A model generated the notes under the pieces. The model was not told where the DNA came from. It searched no databases and saw only the letters and a program-made list of their open reading frames with translations. Positions 6,328 through 8,994 of a stretch of 8,994 nt of DNA are shown here, one piece after another. Made by a program: the position numbers and the translations under genes. This stretch comes from Cyclobacteriaceae bacterium (lineage in GTDB: Bacteria > Bacteroidota > Bacteroidia > Cytophagales > Cyclobacteriaceae): positions 1 through 8,994 of the forward strand of contig JABFSY010000033.1 of the NCBI GenBank assembly GCA_013140395.1. Direction: 5' to 3'. Numbering within the stretch: the stretch's first letter is position 1; every line of letters starts with the position of its first letter.

Positions 6328-7557
6328 CTATCTTCTCACGGCTAGTAATAGTTCAATGTCCTTGTGCTTCATATCGAACTTTCTAGCCACCGATTCATTG
6401 GTCAAATTTCCTTTATACGTATAGACCCCTTTCATAAACCAGCGATGTGCGAAAATCATTTCTTGCACTCCGCCTTCCTCTGCGGCTCTTAAAATAGTAG
6501 GCGTAAAGATATTGCTAAGTGCAGTGGTTGCTGTGTTGGCCACCCGCGAAGCCACGTTTGGAACACAGTAGTGAATCACATCATATTTTCTAAAGACCGG
6601 ATTCGCGTGCGAAGTTATTTCTGACGTTGCTACACATCCTCCCTGATCAATACTCAAGTCAATTATTAACGAGTCGGGTTTCATTTGACTCACCATTTCT
6701 TCTGACACAACATGACGCGGCCTTCCTTTTTCAACACGGAGAGCACCTATTACTACATCGGCATTTTTTAAGCATTCGCTCAACGTAACGGTATCAATTG
6801 TGCTCGTGTAAAACTGATGCCCCAAGGTGTGTTTGATTCTTCTTAGTTTGTAGAGATGGTTGTCAAAAACTTGAATTTCTGCACCAAGACTCAAGGCTGC
6901 TCTGGCACCATATTCAGCAACGGTTCCCGCCCCGATGATTACCACTTTTGTAGGAGGAACGCCAGTTATGCCTCCTAGAATAATACCCCTTCCATTTTTT
7001 GTTGTGCTAAGGTATTCAGCCGCGATGAGCATCACCGTACTTCCCGCAATCTCGCTCATGGCACGAACTATAGGGATTCCCCCCACTTTGTCTTCAATAA
7101 ATTCGTAGGCCAATGAAGTAACTCGCTTTTTTAGCAATGCGTTGATTCTCTCACTACTCAAGTAGCCCATCTGTAAAGCAGAGATTAACGTTTGATCAGG
7201 TCTGAAATACTCCAACTCCTCCACGGTGGGTGGCTCAATCTTCAAAATAATATCTGCCTTATACACTTCAGATGGCGAGTAGGCAATTTTAGCACCTGCT
7301 TCGCTGTACTGCTTGTCGCTGAATTTAGAACCCTCGCCCGCTTTTGTTTCTACCCAAACTTCATGACCATTACTAACCAAAAGTTCAACCGCGTCAGGGG
7401 TCAAACTAATACGGCTCTCCTGTAAAGAAATCTCTCTGGGAAGACCAATAAAAAATGATCTTTTCCCCCTCTTTATACTGAGTAATTCTTCCTGAGGATA
7501 CAAGCTTGATTTTGCCAAAGCCTCAAAGCCGGTCTTTTTCTTTTCAGTGCCTGCCAT
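6328..7557 (-). CDS. ald: Alanine dehydrogenase family protein, Bacteroidota type
   Basis: This 409-residue enzyme belongs to the alanine dehydrogenase/transhydrogenase family, whose type member converts L-alanine and NAD+ to pyruvate, ammonium and NADH. It begins with a charged extension of about 34 residues before FFIGLPREISLQESRISLTP, where typical family members start. Visible landmarks are Arg49 (substrate carboxylate), Lys106 in ILKIEPP (catalytic lysine), MSEIAGS (167-173), the Rossmann turn GAGTVAEYGARAA (209-221) with Asp232 in VFDN suggesting NAD preference, and SIDQGGC (302-308) with Asp304. The histidine usually found in the TYLHLA motif is Gln129 here (ISALQM). I recall this Gln form from other Bacteroidota members, so it is a clade trait, and true alanine dehydrogenase activity is inferred only. 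It is the last gene of the porX-tsaE-ald operon; its ATG lies inside tsaE (14-base overlap). No clear terminator hairpin follows. Confidence 0.88.
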   Translation of the reverse strand: MAGTEKKKTGFEALAKSSLYPQEELLSIKRGKRSFFIGLPREISLQESRISLTPDAVELLVSNGHEVWVETKAGEGSKFSDKQYSEAGAKIAYSPSEVYKADIILKIEPPTVEELEYFRPDQTLISALQMGYLSSERINALLKKRVTSLAYEFIEDKVGGIPIVRAMSEIAGSTVMLIAAEYLSTTKNGRGIILGGITGVPPTKVVIIGAGTVAEYGARAALSLGAEIQVFDNHLYKLRRIKHTLGHQFYTSTIDTVTLSECLKNADVVIGALRVEKGRPRHVVSEEMVSQMKPDSLIIDLSIDQGGCVATSEITSHANPVFRKYDVIHYCVPNVASRVANTATTALSNIFTPTILRAAEEGGVQEMIFAHRWFMKGVYTYKGNLTNESVARKFDMKHKDIELLLAVRR

Positions 7558-7984
7558 AGTTTATCGCGCGACTGGTTGGGTCGCTCATTTGTAGGGTTAT
7601 TTCAAAGTAGTGATCTGGAATCAATGATGGGATTTTTTCTGCCCATTCTACCAAGCATATATTGCCAGATTCAAAATACTCGTTCACTCCAATATCATAT
7701 GCTTCTACTTCAGATTTCAATCGATAAAAATCAAAGTGAAAAATAGACTTGCCTTGTGATGTTTTGTATTCGTTAATAATCGAAAAGGTAGGGCTTGACA
7801 CGACCTCGTTTACTGACAACTCTCTACAAATAGATTTTGCCAGTGTTGTTTTTCCGGCACCCATTTCACCGGTAAGCAGCCAAACCGTTAGTCCTTCTGC
7901 CGATTTAATAACATCTTTTGAAACGTTACTTAGGTCCTGCAGCCCAAATACCCTGCCCATAGTCGCCAGTTCCGGATTAGCCAT
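7544..7984 (-). CDS. tsaE: tRNA t6A biosynthesis ATPase TsaE
   Basis: This 146-residue P-loop ATPase is the right size for TsaE (YjeE), which with TsaB, TsaC and TsaD makes N6-threonylcarbamoyladenosine at position 37 of ANN-decoding tRNAs in the cytoplasm. Motifs seen are Walker A GEMGAGKTT (39-47), SSPTFSIINEY (63-73), HFDFYRL (83-89, with Asp85) and LVEWAEK (111-117, Glu113 and Trp114), all diagnostic of the family. The ATG at 7984 overlaps the end of porX by 8 bases (ATGGCTAA), which suggests translational coupling; an internal ATG at codon 9 would also leave the domain whole. The 3' end overlaps the next gene by 14 bases. Generally essential in bacteria, so expression of this operon is probably constitutive to some degree. 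Confidence 0.95.
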   Translation of the reverse strand: MANPELATMGRVFGLQDLSNVSKDVIKSAEGLTVWLLTGEMGAGKTTLAKSICRELSVNEVVSSPTFSIINEYKTSQGKSIFHFDFYRLKSEVEAYDIGVNEYFESGNICLVEWAEKIPSLIPDHYFEITLQMSDPTSRAINYGRH

Positions 7985-8993
7985 TTTTCGAAGATAGTGA
8001 AATTACCGGAATGATCATTTCTTCCAGGCTCACTCCACCATGCTGAAAGGTGTCTTTGTAAAAGTTAACGTAGTAATTGTAATTATTAGGATAAGCGAAA
8101 AACTGATCTTCGATAGCAAAAACATAGGTTGTCGACATATTCGCTTTTGGCAGAAATAGTTTCTCCGGCTTCAATCCTTCCATCACTCGATCTCCTTTAT
8201 AGTTGAGGTTCTTACCTTGTTTGTATCTCAAATTAGAGTTTACTGCCTTATCACCAATGATCTTAAAGGGTCTCTTCACCCGAATGGTGCCGTGATCCGT
8301 AGTGATGATCATCTTTACCTTCTTCTCCGATATTTTTTTCAAAATCTCGAACAACGGAGAATGCATGAACCAAGACTTGGTGATTGAACGGTAGGCAGAT
8401 TCATCGGGAGCTAACTCTCGAATCATGGCCATGTCGGTTCGTGCGTGAGATAGCATATCGACAAAATTGTAAACGATCACGTTTAGATTGTTGTTGAATA
8501 AATTGTTGACCGAGTCAAGTAAATCGCGCCCTTCTTCTAACTTTTTTATTTTATTGTAAGAGAATTTTACATTCACATTATTTTTCTTCAGCTGCCTGGC
8601 AAGAAACTCGTCTTCAAAATTATTTTTTGATTCGTCTTCATCTTCTCCCACCCATAAATCGGGGTGAGTTTTAACCATTTCAGAAGGCATCATTCCGCTG
8701 AAAATGGCATTCCTCGCGTAGGCAGTGGTGGTAGGTAAAATGGCGTAGTAGGTTTCTTCTTTATCCACATTGAAAAACTCGGCAATCATTGGTTCGATGA
8801 CTTTCCATTGGTCAAACCGTAAATTATCAATGAGTACAAGAAAAGTTGGAATCGAAGGATTGAGTTCGGGTAAAACTTTTTTCTTTAGCAACTGATGAGA
8901 AAGCAATGGCTTGTCGATGTTGGGATTGTTTAACCAACTCTCATAATTACGCCTAATGAATTTACAGAAATTACTATTCGCTTCTACTTTCTG
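7977..8993 (-). CDS. porX: PorX-like two-component regulator, PglZ/alkaline-phosphatase-like part (5' end outside window)
   Basis: The frame is open to the window edge, giving 338 residues; full PorX proteins are about 510-520 residues, so the N-terminal CheY-like receiver and part of the helical linker are missing. What remains is the PglZ-type alkaline-phosphatase-superfamily domain. Counting the first visible codon as 1, likely metal or active-site residues are Asp56 in LVLIDNLRFDQW, the Thr run at 88-90 (LPTTTAYARN), Asp179 and His183 in NFVDMLSHARTD, Asp233-His234 in TTDHGT and His318 in QHGGVSLEEMIIP. PorX works with the sensor kinase PorY and the sigma factor SigP to control T9SS genes, and characterised members bind zinc and cleave phosphodiesters such as oligonucleotides. 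The FCKFIRRNYESWL segment near the edge matches the linker typical of PorX. It is the first visible gene of the operon and overlaps tsaE. Confidence 0.9.
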   Translation of the reverse strand, partial: QKVEANSNFCKFIRRNYESWLNNPNIDKPLLSHQLLKKKVLPELNPSIPTFLVLIDNLRFDQWKVIEPMIAEFFNVDKEETYYAILPTTTAYARNAIFSGMMPSEMVKTHPDLWVGEDEDESKNNFEDEFLARQLKKNNVNVKFSYNKIKKLEEGRDLLDSVNNLFNNNLNVIVYNFVDMLSHARTDMAMIRELAPDESAYRSITKSWFMHSPLFEILKKISEKKVKMIITTDHGTIRVKRPFKIIGDKAVNSNLRYKQGKNLNYKGDRVMEGLKPEKLFLPKANMSTTYVFAIEDQFFAYPNNYNYYVNFYKDTFQHGGVSLEEMIIPVISLSSKNG

Positions 8994-8994
8994 A

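Noticed and set aside
7749..7997. An open plus-strand frame of 82 codons.
   Set aside because: It is antisense to tsaE, whose Walker A and other family motifs are intact.
7977..8993. PglZ domain as part of a BREX or Pgl phage-defence system.
   Set aside because: No BREX partners (brxL, pglX, brxC, brxA/B) are nearby, and the sequence, the linker segment and the tsaE-ald context fit the T9SS regulator PorX instead.

Overview
The window looks like a piece of a Bacteroidota chromosome, most likely a Cytophagales-type marine or soil relative. The evidence is the moderately AT-rich base composition, starts without strong Shine-Dalgarno sequences, a PorX-type regulator of the type IX secretion system (T9SS), a Bacteroidota-style alanine dehydrogenase, and what looks like the tail of a T9SS sorting domain at the left edge. 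No mobile element, CRISPR array, tRNA or rRNA is visible. Almost all of the DNA is accounted for by chromosomal genes.

Layout, left to right. Positions 1-66 (+) are the last codons of a gene that enters from outside, resembling the end of a T9SS C-terminal sorting domain. A strong, apparently bidirectional hairpin terminator (107-140) separates it from a minus-strand gene for an uncharacterised exported, beta-rich, probably outer-membrane protein (149-916). Upstream of that on the same strand are a YbbP-like FtsX-family permease (1012-3579) and its YbbA/LolD-like ATPase (3601-4299). Divergent from these is a TesA-like SGNH esterase (4468-5073). The tesA | ybbA-ybbP order is the one known in E. 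coli. A second, different SGNH hydrolase (5094-5753, minus) converges on the first. Then comes an ABA4-like (DUF4281) four-helix membrane protein (5844-6278, plus).

The right third is a minus-strand operon read from the right edge: porX (cut by the window end; only the PglZ/alkaline-phosphatase-like part is visible), tsaE and an alanine dehydrogenase homologue. Each gene overlaps the next by 8-14 bases, which suggests translational coupling of a secretion/envelope regulator, an essential tRNA t6A-modification ATPase and an amino-acid enzyme.

Functionally, YbbA-YbbP plus TesA point to envelope lipid or hydrophobic-compound handling, and PorX with the sorting-domain tail points to a T9SS-equipped cell. 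The most notable points are the substitution of the expected catalytic histidine by glutamine in the alanine dehydrogenase homologue, the preserved tesA/ybbA/ybbP arrangement, the back-to-back SGNH pair, the bacterial ABA4-like gene, and the orphan exported protein at the left. I saw no convincing sign of an entirely new multi-gene system.
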